Program-made: the position numbers and the translations under genes | Notes under the pieces: generated by a model | What the model was told of the DNA's origin: nothing | Seen by the model: only the letters and a program-made list of their open reading frames with translations | Database searches by the model: none | Shown here: positions 1 to 5,695 of the stretch, in pieces | Layout: the number at the start of each line of letters is the position of its first letter | Position numbering within the stretch: the stretch's first letter is position 1 | Assembly: GCA_036381175.1 (NCBI GenBank) | Contig: DASVDI010000045.1 | Span: 1-13,852 of the forward strand | Source: JAJUFS01 sp036381175 | GTDB lineage: Bacteria; Pseudomonadota; Gammaproteobacteria; Natronospirales; JAJUFS01 | DNA length: 13,852 nt | Reading direction: 5' to 3'

Positions 1-151
1 CCGAGCTGGTCAACCGCACGCGGGGTTTAGGCCGCGAGAGCGTAGTTGTCGTCGTTCGCAACTAACGTTTTGCAGACGGTTTAACGAGGAAGCCTGCATC
101 CTCGACATGCACCTTGAGTTTCACTATCCGCGTCGAAGCCATATCACCCCC
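1..151 (-). ncRNA. ssrA: tmRNA (ssrA), 5' part, cut by the window edge
   Basis: Transfer-messenger RNA rescues stalled ribosomes together with SmpB and adds a degradation tag. Read on the minus strand, the RNA starts at 151 with GGGGGUGAUAUGGCUUCGAC, the usual 5' half of the tRNA-like domain. Pseudoknot 1 is visible: stem CGAGGA/UCCUCG (104-99 with 90-85), whose loop UGCAG (98-94) can pair with CUGCA (75-71). The tag reading frame runs from 59 to 27: Ala-Asn-Asp-Asp-Asn-Tyr-Ala-Leu-Ala-Ala, then UAA. This is the classic proteobacterial tag with Asp in place of the E. coli Glu. The later pseudoknots and the 3' acceptor half lie to the left of base 1. smpB, its partner gene, is upstream on the same strand. 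Confidence 0.96.
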
Positions 152-161
152 GACGGAACGT

Positions 162-188
162 ATTGTACGTGTTTCATGCTGCTGGCAA
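162..188 (-). promoter_or_regulatory. Probable sigma70 promoter of tmRNA
   Basis: On the minus strand a -35 TTGCCA (188-183) and a -10 TACAAT (167-162) are each 5/6 matches to consensus, separated by a slightly short 15-bp spacer. The mature 5' end of tmRNA lies 10 bases beyond the -10. That fits a short leader removed by RNase P. The site sits in the 77-bp gap after the acyl-CoA dehydrogenase stop codon, so ssrA can be transcribed independently. Confidence 0.6.
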
Positions 189-228
189 CAGGGGACAGAC
201 ACTCAAGGTCTTCGCGCCCTGATGCCGT

Positions 229-1833
229 TTAGGCGGGCAGTACTTTGCCGCGCAACCAGTGGTCCAGCCACGTTCGGGTTGAGTGATTTCCCCTGGCCAT
301 TTCCCACTGCACGTGCTCGGCGAGCAATACCGCGCCGAGAATACGCGCGGCAGCGAAGGCGATGCGTCGAGCATGACGTTCCGTGTCGCCAAAGAGCAGG
401 GCGGGAAGTTCCGCGAGTCTTGCATCAATCGTCTCTCGAGCGGCGGCGAGTTCCGGATGACCAATATTCGAAAGCCGCACGTGCATGTCATTCAGCCACA
501 GTGGCAGCGATTCGTCCTTGGTCGCCGCACGTAACAGGTCAAGCGCGAGCACATTCGTCGTGCCTTCCCAGATCGACAGGACTTGCGCATCGCGCAGCAG
601 CGCCGGCAGGCCGGTGTCTTCGATGTAGCCGGCGCCGCCGAAACATTCCAGCACTTCACTGCACACGGCGACGGCCTGCTTCGCGGTGTACAGCTTGATC
701 ATGGGCGTGAGCAATCGCAGGAGTTTTCGTTCCGTGTCGTTTGCTGTGTCTGTTTCCTCCTTGCCGAGCAGTGCGGCTGCGTGAAGCACCATCAAGGTTG
801 CGCCCTGAACTTCGGCTTCAAGTGCCGCGAGTGTTTCTGCATGCAAGGGATGTTCCGATAACGGTTTTCCGAAGGCGATGCGCTTTTGCGCGTAATCCGT
901 CGCGAGCATGAGCGCGCGGCGCATCTGTGATGCCGAGCTGCACGCGTTGTACAGGCGCGTGATGTTGAGGAGTGTCGCGATCGTGCGCACGCCCTTGCCG
1001 GGTTCGCCGACGAGAATGGCGGGGGCGCCATCGAGCGTGAGTTCCGCGGTTGGCAAGGCGCGCGTGCCGAGCTTGTCTTTCAGGCGATTCACGCGAATGC
1101 CATTCAATTCACCGTTCTCATCGCGCTGCTCGACGTAGAAGAGGCTGAGCTGTGATGACGCCTCATTTTTCTCTTCAATGCGCGCGAGCGTGAATGCCAT
1201 CTGCGAGGTGGTTGCGGAGGTGAACCACTTCGTGCCGAACAATCGATAAGCATCATCCTGTTTTCGCGCGATAGTCTCGGTGCGCGAAACATCGGAACCG
1301 CCCGCACGTTCGGTCATCCATTGTCCCGAGGTCCAGAACATTTCCGGATCGCGGCTGATGAGATGACGAAATGCATTCGCTCGCATCGTTTCGCTGCCGT
1401 GCAATTCGATCACGCGCGCTGCGCCATCCGTCATTGCCATGGGGCAGGAGCAGATCGCGGAGGAGGGATGGTAAAGATACAGTCGCGCGAACTGGTGCAG
1501 GCGCGAGTGTTCGCCGTGTTCGCGTTCATAGGCGGTGGCGACGATGCCTTCTTCCGCCGCGACGCGATGCAATTGTTTCCAGCCGTCGGCGACGCGAATG
1601 TCGTCGATGCGACGGCCCCAGGGATCGTAGGGAATGTGTTCGGGTGGATGACGTTCGGCGTCGGCGGCGTAGTCGAGCATTTCACCGGCGGCGCGTTCGC
1701 CGAAATATTCCAGTCCGGGTGCGACGGCGTCGAATACATGCACCGGCAGCAGGCGTTGCAGCGCGGCTTGCAGGAATGGATCCGTGTTCCAGGTGTTGGC
1801 GAGTTCGGGGCCTTGCTGAAAAAATGCTTTCAT
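229..1833 (-). CDS. AidB-like acyl-CoA dehydrogenase family protein
   Basis: A 534-residue flavoprotein of the acyl-CoA dehydrogenase superfamily, close in length and layout to E. coli AidB (541 aa). Visible features are an N-terminal helical part, the FAD-site motif MTERAGGSD at 173-181, the middle beta-domain (about 190-290), and a C-terminal helical domain with FGGAGYIEDTGLP (398-410) and IWEGT (421-425). Glu423 is in the position of the catalytic base. The family oxidises acyl-CoA thioesters using FAD; AidB itself binds DNA and is linked to the alkylation response, and the substrate here cannot be read from sequence. The ATG at 1833 has a GGAG at 1842-1839, six bases upstream. It follows smpB by 34 bp on the same strand and is probably co-transcribed. 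A fatty-acid or branched-chain acyl-CoA role is the main alternative to an AidB-like role. Confidence 0.88.
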   Translation of the reverse strand: MKAFFQQGPELANTWNTDPFLQAALQRLLPVHVFDAVAPGLEYFGERAAGEMLDYAADAERHPPEHIPYDPWGRRIDDIRVADGWKQLHRVAAEEGIVATAYEREHGEHSRLHQFARLYLYHPSSAICSCPMAMTDGAARVIELHGSETMRANAFRHLISRDPEMFWTSGQWMTERAGGSDVSRTETIARKQDDAYRLFGTKWFTSATTSQMAFTLARIEEKNEASSQLSLFYVEQRDENGELNGIRVNRLKDKLGTRALPTAELTLDGAPAILVGEPGKGVRTIATLLNITRLYNACSSASQMRRALMLATDYAQKRIAFGKPLSEHPLHAETLAALEAEVQGATLMVLHAAALLGKEETDTANDTERKLLRLLTPMIKLYTAKQAVAVCSEVLECFGGAGYIEDTGLPALLRDAQVLSIWEGTTNVLALDLLRAATKDESLPLWLNDMHVRLSNIGHPELAAARETIDARLAELPALLFGDTERHARRIAFAAARILGAVLLAEHVQWEMARGNHSTRTWLDHWLRGKVLPA

Positions 1834-1867
1834 GCGCGCTCCGTTATCAACGGTTCGTTTCAGCGGT

Positions 1868-2341
1868 TCAGGTGTGCCGCATCAACCGGTCTTTCTGCCG
1901 CTGCCAGTCCTGGTCCTTTTTCGTAGCGCGCTTGTCGTACTGCTTCTTGCCCTTGGCGAGACCGATGTCGAGTTTCACCCTGCTTTTCTTCCAGTACATC
2001 GCAAGCGGCACCAGCGTGTAGCCCTCACGATCCACTGCGCCGATGAGATGATCGATCTCGCGGCGATGCAGCAGAAGCTTGCGCGTTCGTAGCGGATCCG
2101 CCACGACATGCGTCGATGCCTGCGGCAATGGCGTGATCTGCGCGCCGATAAGAAAGGCTTCGCCGTCCTTGAGCGTGACATAGGCCTCGACAATGCTCGC
2201 CCGTCCCGCGCGCAGGGATTTTGCCTCCCAGCCTTGCAGGACAATGCCGGCTTCATGCTGTTCCTCGATGAAATAATCGTGCCGGGCGCGCTTGTTGAGG
2301 GCAATCGTGCCAGTACCGCTGTTTTTCTTGTTCGTAGCCAT
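1868..2341 (-). CDS. smpB: SsrA-binding protein SmpB
   Basis: A 157-residue protein (E. coli SmpB is 160) that binds the tRNA-like domain of tmRNA and brings it to stalled ribosomes for trans-translation. The N-terminus (ALNKRARHDYFI, 14-25) and the beta-barrel segments GWEAKSLRAG (37-46) and LRTRKLLLHRREI (84-96) are typical. The basic C-terminal tail GKKQYDKRATKKDQDWQR (131-148) is the part that enters the decoding site. The ATG at 2341 gives the family's normal start; the frame stays open upstream but the added residues do not look like SmpB. No Shine-Dalgarno sequence precedes this ATG; a TATAAT lies six bases upstream instead. It is the first gene of a minus-strand unit leading towards ssrA. 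Confidence 0.97.
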   Translation of the reverse strand: MATNKKNSGTGTIALNKRARHDYFIEEQHEAGIVLQGWEAKSLRAGRASIVEAYVTLKDGEAFLIGAQITPLPQASTHVVADPLRTRKLLLHRREIDHLIGAVDREGYTLVPLAMYWKKSRVKLDIGLAKGKKQYDKRATKKDQDWQRQKDRLMRHT

Positions 2342-2347
2342 CACGAC

Positions 2348-2353
2348 ATTATA
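2348..2353 (-). promoter_or_regulatory. Perfect -10 box next to the smpB start
   Basis: The minus strand reads TATAAT, six bases (GTCGTG) and then the smpB ATG. A -10 box normally has the transcription start seven bases past its last base, which here is the A of the ATG. No good -35 hexamer is seen at 16-18 bp. This suggests a leaderless smpB mRNA. Confidence 0.5.
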
Positions 2354-2385
2354 CGCACCGGGGAGCGGAATCGCGGTCGCATCAC

Positions 2386-2414
2386 TTGAGCCTTTCGGCG
2401 AATTGGCGGAGAAT
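2386..2414 (+). promoter_or_regulatory. Candidate weak sigma70 promoter of the transporter-ratA-rnfH unit
   Basis: TTGAGC (2386-2391), a 17-bp spacer and GAGAAT (2409-2414), each a 4/6 match. It is the best plus-strand candidate in the 159-bp divergent gap between smpB and the transporter. The spacing is ideal but the boxes are weak. The rest of the gap holds only a small CCGCC/GGCGG repeat. Confidence 0.28.
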
Positions 2415-2500
2415 CCCCGCCCTTTCCAGCTACCTCCGCCAGCGGCGGTCGTTCGTTCGCGACGACTGCGCGGCGGATGTTGTTTTTGAAGGTGAGTCAA

Positions 2501-3886
2501 ATGTCACGCCGTCAATCGCTACATGGGCAGTGGTCTTCGCGCCTCGCGTTCATTCTCGCGGCTATGGGCGCCGCGGTCGGTCTCGGCAGCATCTGGCGCT
2601 TTCCGTACATGGCGGGCACGAACGGCGGCGGCGCCTTCGTGTTGATCTATCTCGGCTGCGTGTTCGCCATCGGACTGCCGATCTTCATGGCCGAAGCCAT
2701 GCTCGGCCGCCGCGGGCGCCGTAACCCGATCAAGTCCATGCGCCTGCTGTCGGAAGAGGAATCCGGGAATTCCTTCTGGCAGGTGATCGGCTGGCTCGGC
2801 GTGTTCGCGGGCATGCTGATTCTTTCTTATTACAGCGTGATCGCCGGCTGGACGTTCAATTTCACGGTGGACACCTTGCGCGGCACGTTCACCGGCGCAG
2901 GACCGGCGGACGTGTTCGCGTATTTCGCGGAACTGACGGCGAGCCCGTGGAAACTCGTTTTCTGGCACACGGTGTTCATGGCGCTGACGGTTTATGTCGT
3001 CGGACGCGGCGTCGAACAGGGCCTTGAGAAGGGCGTGAAGATCGTCATGCCGGCATTGTTCCTGGTGCTGGTGGCGCTGCTGCTGTATTCCATGACCACC
3101 GCGCGTTTCATGGATGGCGTGCATTATTTGTTCCAGGCGGATTTTTCCGAGGTGACGCCGCACACCGTGCTGGATGCAATGGGCCAGGCATTCTTTTCGC
3201 TGAGCATCGGCATGGGCGCGATCATGGCCTACGGTGCTTACCTGCCGGAAGATTCGTCCATTCCGGAAACCTCGTTCACGATCGTGCTCGCTGTGACCAT
3301 CGTCGCGTTGCTCGCCGGATTGATCGTCTTTCCGAGCCTGCTGCTGAACGGACTGGATCCTGCGGCCATCGGGCCGGGAATGACGTTCATCAGCCTGTCG
3401 TTGATGTTCGGTGACATGCCGGGCGGCGTGGTGTTCGGCGCGGTGTTTTTCCTGTTGCTGATTTTCGCGGCGTGGTCTTCGTCGATCGGCCTGATCGAAC
3501 CGGCGGTTGCGCGCGTCGTGGAGAAATACGGCATGGCGCGACCGCGCGCCGCACTGCTGATCGGGTTTGTCGTGTGGGTGCTGGGCCTTTTGACCGTCGC
3601 GTCGTTCAACGTGTTTGCGAACGTGCGTTTCCTCGCGGGCTCGATTTTCCAGAATCTCGATTACCTGGCGGCGAACGTCCTGTTGCCGTTGGGCGGATTG
3701 TTGATCGCGGTGTTCTCGGGCTGGATCATGTGCAAGAGTTCAGCCGTGGAAGAACTGGAGATGGGGACGGGATTTCGCTACGCGCTGTGGCATTTCCTGA
3801 CGCGCTGGTTCACGCCAGTGGTGATGATCCTCATTTTCCTGAACGCAACGGACATGATCCAGCTTTTCGGGAGCCGCGATGCGTGA
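2501..3886 (+). CDS. Neurotransmitter:sodium symporter (SNF/NSS) family transporter
   Basis: A 461-residue inner-membrane protein of the LeuT/MhsT/TnaT family, which imports amino acids or related small molecules with sodium. The TM1 signature AAVGLGSIWRFPY (24-36) and NGGGAF (41-46) are present. The unwound TM6 region FFSLSIGMGAIMAYGAYL (231-248) aligns with LeuT. In TM8, AAWSSSIG (323-330) has Ala323, Ser326 and Ser327 at the LeuT Na2-site positions (Ala351, Thr354, Ser355). About 11-12 hydrophobic segments are seen, the last near 436-456. The substrate cannot be assigned. The ATG at 2501 is preferred over an in-frame ATG at 2477 because AAGGTGAG (2489-2496) sits just before it and the signature starts soon after. 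The 3' end overlaps ratA by 8 bp. Confidence 0.93.
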   Translation: MSRRQSLHGQWSSRLAFILAAMGAAVGLGSIWRFPYMAGTNGGGAFVLIYLGCVFAIGLPIFMAEAMLGRRGRRNPIKSMRLLSEEESGNSFWQVIGWLGVFAGMLILSYYSVIAGWTFNFTVDTLRGTFTGAGPADVFAYFAELTASPWKLVFWHTVFMALTVYVVGRGVEQGLEKGVKIVMPALFLVLVALLLYSMTTARFMDGVHYLFQADFSEVTPHTVLDAMGQAFFSLSIGMGAIMAYGAYLPEDSSIPETSFTIVLAVTIVALLAGLIVFPSLLLNGLDPAAIGPGMTFISLSLMFGDMPGGVVFGAVFFLLLIFAAWSSSIGLIEPAVARVVEKYGMARPRAALLIGFVVWVLGLLTVASFNVFANVRFLAGSIFQNLDYLAANVLLPLGGLLIAVFSGWIMCKSSAVEELEMGTGFRYALWHFLTRWFTPVVMILIFLNATDMIQLFGSRDA

Positions 3887-4316
3887 AGTCAGAAAACAGG
3901 CACTGGTGCCGCACTCGGCCGAGACCATGTTCGAGCTCGTCAATGACGTGGATTCCTATCCTGAATTCCTGCCGTGGTGCAAAGCCGCTGAAGTGAAGGA
4001 AGAAGGCGAGGGGTTTCGCGTTGCGAGCATCGACATCGCACTTGCGGGTGCGCACAAGACTTTCACGACACGCAATACGCTGGAACCGCCGGAGCGTCTG
4101 ACCATCGATCTCGTCGAAGGTCCGTTCCGGCATCTGACCGGCGAATGGGTGTTCGATTCGCTGGGCGAGGACGCGTGCAAAGTGTCGCTGTGCCTGAAGT
4201 TCGAATTTTCCAGCACGCTCATGAGCATGATGGTCGGGCCGGTCTTCAAGCAGATGGGCGACACGATGCTGGACGCTTTCGTGCGGCGGGCGAAAACCTT
4301 GTATGGCAATCGTTGA
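3879..4316 (+). CDS. ratA: RatA/Coq10-family START-domain protein
   Basis: A 145-residue protein of the polyketide cyclase/START superfamily, matching RatA (YfjG) in length and content. The N-terminal motif VNDVDSYPEFLPWC (21-34) is the family hallmark, and the protein ends in the usual long amphipathic helix (about 118-141). The E. coli protein has been described as inhibiting 70S ribosome association. Its eukaryotic relatives (Coq10) bind ubiquinone, so a role in respiratory quinone handling is equally possible. The ATG at 3879 lies inside the end of the transporter gene with GGGAG (3869-3873) upstream, and its 3' end overlaps rnfH by 14 bp. Both overlaps suggest translational coupling. The ratA-rnfH pair is conserved in many gammaproteobacteria. 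Confidence 0.93.
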   Translation: MREVRKQALVPHSAETMFELVNDVDSYPEFLPWCKAAEVKEEGEGFRVASIDIALAGAHKTFTTRNTLEPPERLTIDLVEGPFRHLTGEWVFDSLGEDACKVSLCLKFEFSSTLMSMMVGPVFKQMGDTMLDAFVRRAKTLYGNR

Positions 4317-4629
4317 CGGCCAGCGTGAGATTGTTGTCGAAGTGGCGTACGCCTTGCCGGATCGCCAGGTGCTGATCCCGCTGACCGTGCCCGCCGGCAC
4401 GACGGCGATCGAGGCGATCCGCCGCTCCGGTATTTCGGAGCAATTTCCTGGAATTGATCTATCGAACGGCAGGATCGGCGTGTTCGGGCGGCTGTGTCCG
4501 TCGGAGCGGGTGCTGGAAGCGGGCGATCGCGTGGAAATCTACCGGCCGCTGGTAGCGGATCCGAAGGAAGTGCGCCGGCGCCTGGCGGCAGAAGGACGAA
4601 CCATGGGCAGAAACGAGCGCAAGTCCTAG
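4303..4629 (+). CDS. rnfH: RnfH family ubiquitin-like protein (UPF0125)
   Basis: A 108-residue beta-grasp protein. The signature VEVAYALPDRQVLIPLTVP (12-30) and GRIGVFGRLCPSERVLEAGD (56-75), followed by RVEIYRPLVADPKEVRR (76-92), match the RnfH/YfjF family. The family is named for occasional location in rnf operons, but its usual partner is ratA, as here; its biochemical role is not settled. The ATG at 4303 overlaps the end of ratA by 14 bp. Its upstream Shine-Dalgarno match (GGCGGG, about 15 bases away) is poor, so translation probably depends on ribosomes finishing ratA. The gene ends 4 bp before the stop codon of the convergent bamE, with no clear terminator between them. Confidence 0.92.
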   Translation: MAIVDGQREIVVEVAYALPDRQVLIPLTVPAGTTAIEAIRRSGISEQFPGIDLSNGRIGVFGRLCPSERVLEAGDRVEIYRPLVADPKEVRRRLAAEGRTMGRNERKS

Positions 4630-4633
4630 ACGA

Positions 4634-5041
4634 TCATTCTTCGCCGGTGAAGATTTCGGGATCGTCCGTCGGCAGGGTCGTTTCCTGTTCCTCGATGACA
4701 ATGCCTTCGTCGCCCGTCGGCACGTCCTGTTCTTCCTTGTCGAGACCGAACTTCTCGATGCGCGTTACCGAATCGCCCTCGAAAAACACCGTCACGCGCC
4801 GGCGGTAATCTTCTCCGTCCTGCACGTCCACGTAAAAGAGATAGTCCCAGCGGTCCGGGTGGAAAGGGTCTGCGATCATCGGCGTGCCCATCACGTACTG
4901 CACCTGCTCGCGCGTCATGCCTTCCTCGAGCTTGGCGACATCCTCGATCTTGAAGAAATTGCCTTGCGGAATGCTCTGGCGATAAACGCAGGCGCCGAGC
5001 AAAAACACGAGTGGTAACAATTTGAGCAGGGAGAGTCGCAT
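4634..5041 (-). CDS. bamE: Outer membrane assembly lipoprotein BamE (SmpA/OmlA)
   Basis: A 135-residue lipoprotein of the BAM complex, which inserts beta-barrel proteins into the outer membrane. The signal peptide (1-17) ends in a lipobox Leu15-Gly16-Ala17-Cys18. The mature protein has the SmpA/OmlA fold: GNFFKIEDVAKLEEGMTREQVQYVMG (27-52), TPMIADPFHPDRWDYLFY (53-70) and FFEGDSVTRIE (86-96). The ATG at 5041 was chosen because it places the lipobox correctly and has GGAG five bases upstream; the frame is open further upstream without signal-peptide character. Compared with E. coli BamE (113 aa) it has a long acidic tail from about residue 101 to the end. It diverges from fur, the usual arrangement in gammaproteobacteria. 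Confidence 0.95.
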   Translation of the reverse strand: MRLSLLKLLPLVFLLGACVYRQSIPQGNFFKIEDVAKLEEGMTREQVQYVMGTPMIADPFHPDRWDYLFYVDVQDGEDYRRRVTVFFEGDSVTRIEKFGLDKEEQDVPTGDEGIVIEEQETTLPTDDPEIFTGEE

Positions 5042-5055
5042 TTGTGCTCCGTCGG

Positions 5056-5084
5056 GTTGGTTTGTGCCCGGCGTGGGGCATAAT
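5056..5084 (+). promoter_or_regulatory. Probable fur promoter
   Basis: TTGGTT (5057-5062), a 16-bp spacer and CATAAT (5079-5084; 5/6 match) on the plus strand, about 67 bp before the fur ATG. The -35 is weak (3/6). No 19-bp Fur box of the GATAATGATAATCATTATC type is seen, so autoregulation by Fur is not evident. Confidence 0.45.
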
Positions 5085-5103
5085 GGTGGCAACGAGGTGG
5101 GGA

Positions 5104-5132
5104 ATCTTACTTGAAGCCCCCAAAACTGACCA
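5104..5132 (-). promoter_or_regulatory. Probable bamE promoter with overlapping palindrome
   Basis: On the minus strand TGGTCA (5132-5127), a 17-bp spacer and TAAGAT (5109-5104), each a 4/6 match with ideal spacing, lie about 60 bp before the bamE ATG. The -35 sits in the perfect inverted repeat AACTG-AC-CAGTT (5124-5135), which could be an operator acting on both divergent genes. Confidence 0.38.
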
Positions 5133-5150
5133 GTTACCGGAGCCTGATAC

Positions 5151-5573
5151 ATGGAAAGCCACGATTTACGCAAGGCCGGCCTCAAGGTGACCCTGCCGCG
5201 CATGAAAATTCTCGAGATTCTCGAGAATAGCGCGCAACGCCACATGAGCGCCGAAGACATGTACAAGGCGCTGCTCGATTCGGGCGAGGAAATCGGGCTG
5301 GCCACGGTTTATCGCGTGCTGACGCAGTTCGAGGACGCGGGCCTCGTGACGCGGCATCATTTCGAAGGCGGTCACTCGATGTTCGAAATGAACGAGGGCG
5401 ATCACCACGATCACATCCTGTGCGTGAAATGCGGCCGCGTTGATGAATTTGTTGATGATGTGATCGAAAAGCGCCAGGAAGAAATCGCGCGGAAATCGGG
5501 TTACGAGATGACGGACCACTCCTTGTATATATACGGGTTTTGTCCGGAGTGCCGGAAGGCGGTCAAGAAGTAA
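5151..5573 (+). CDS. fur: Ferric uptake regulator Fur
   Basis: A 140-residue metal-dependent repressor of iron uptake genes. The N-terminal winged helix (about 1-80) contains the recognition segment IGLATVYRVLTQFEDAGLV (48-66). The C-terminal dimerisation and metal domain has the HHDH motif at 85-88 and two zinc-type cysteine pairs, Cys91/Cys94 (CVKC) and Cys131/Cys134 (CPEC). Length and motifs match classical Fur rather than Zur or PerR. The ATG at 5151 has GGAG at 5139-5142. It diverges from bamE and converges on recN; both are common neighbours in this clade. Transcription should end at the strong hairpin at 5632-5695. Confidence 0.97.
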   Translation: MESHDLRKAGLKVTLPRMKILEILENSAQRHMSAEDMYKALLDSGEEIGLATVYRVLTQFEDAGLVTRHHFEGGHSMFEMNEGDHHDHILCVKCGRVDEFVDDVIEKRQEEIARKSGYEMTDHSLYIYGFCPECRKAVKK

Positions 5574-5631
5574 AAGCGCCGAAGGTCGTGTGCAGGGAAC
5601 AAAGCTTCCGCCTTTGGCGGCAAGTTGTTTA

Positions 5632-5695
5632 CGGCAACATGAAATAAAAAAGCGCGGCTCCTTTCGGAGTCGCGCTTTTTTATTTCATGTTGCCG
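5632..5695. terminator. Bidirectional terminator shared by fur and recN
   Basis: Two 30-base arms (5632-5661 and 5666-5695) are reverse complements with one G-T wobble, around a TTTC loop. The GC core GCGCGGCTCC/GGAGTCGCGC is flanked by A6 on one side and T6 on the other. Either strand therefore gives a stable hairpin followed by a U-run. It serves fur on the plus strand and recN on the minus strand. The recN stop codon (5687-5685) lies inside one arm. A second small hairpin, CCGCC-TTT-GGCGG (5608-5620), lies between it and fur without a T-run. Confidence 0.93.

Noticed and set aside
114..698. 194-codon plus-strand frame at the left end
   Set aside because: It starts inside tmRNA and runs antisense to the acyl-CoA dehydrogenase; Arg/Ala-rich with no domain.
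1839..1853. Hairpin CCGTT-ATC-AACGG next to the acyl-CoA dehydrogenase ribosome-binding site
   Set aside because: Only 5 bp with a 3-base loop and it covers just part of the GGAG; too weak to call regulatory without conservation data.
2477..2500. Upstream ATG for the sodium symporter
   Set aside because: It has no ribosome-binding site; the ATG at 2501 follows AAGGTGAG and fits family N-termini.
2519..3163. 214-codon minus-strand frame opposite the transporter
   Set aside because: His/Arg/Glu-rich antisense translation of membrane-segment codons, typical of shadows.
4630..4654. Terminator between convergent rnfH and bamE
   Set aside because: Only a small TCTTC/GAAGA repeat inside bamE with no T-run; not convincing.
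5042..5150. Fur box for autoregulation of fur
   Set aside because: No 19-bp AT-rich Fur-type palindrome was found; only a single CATAAT, which fits a -10 box.
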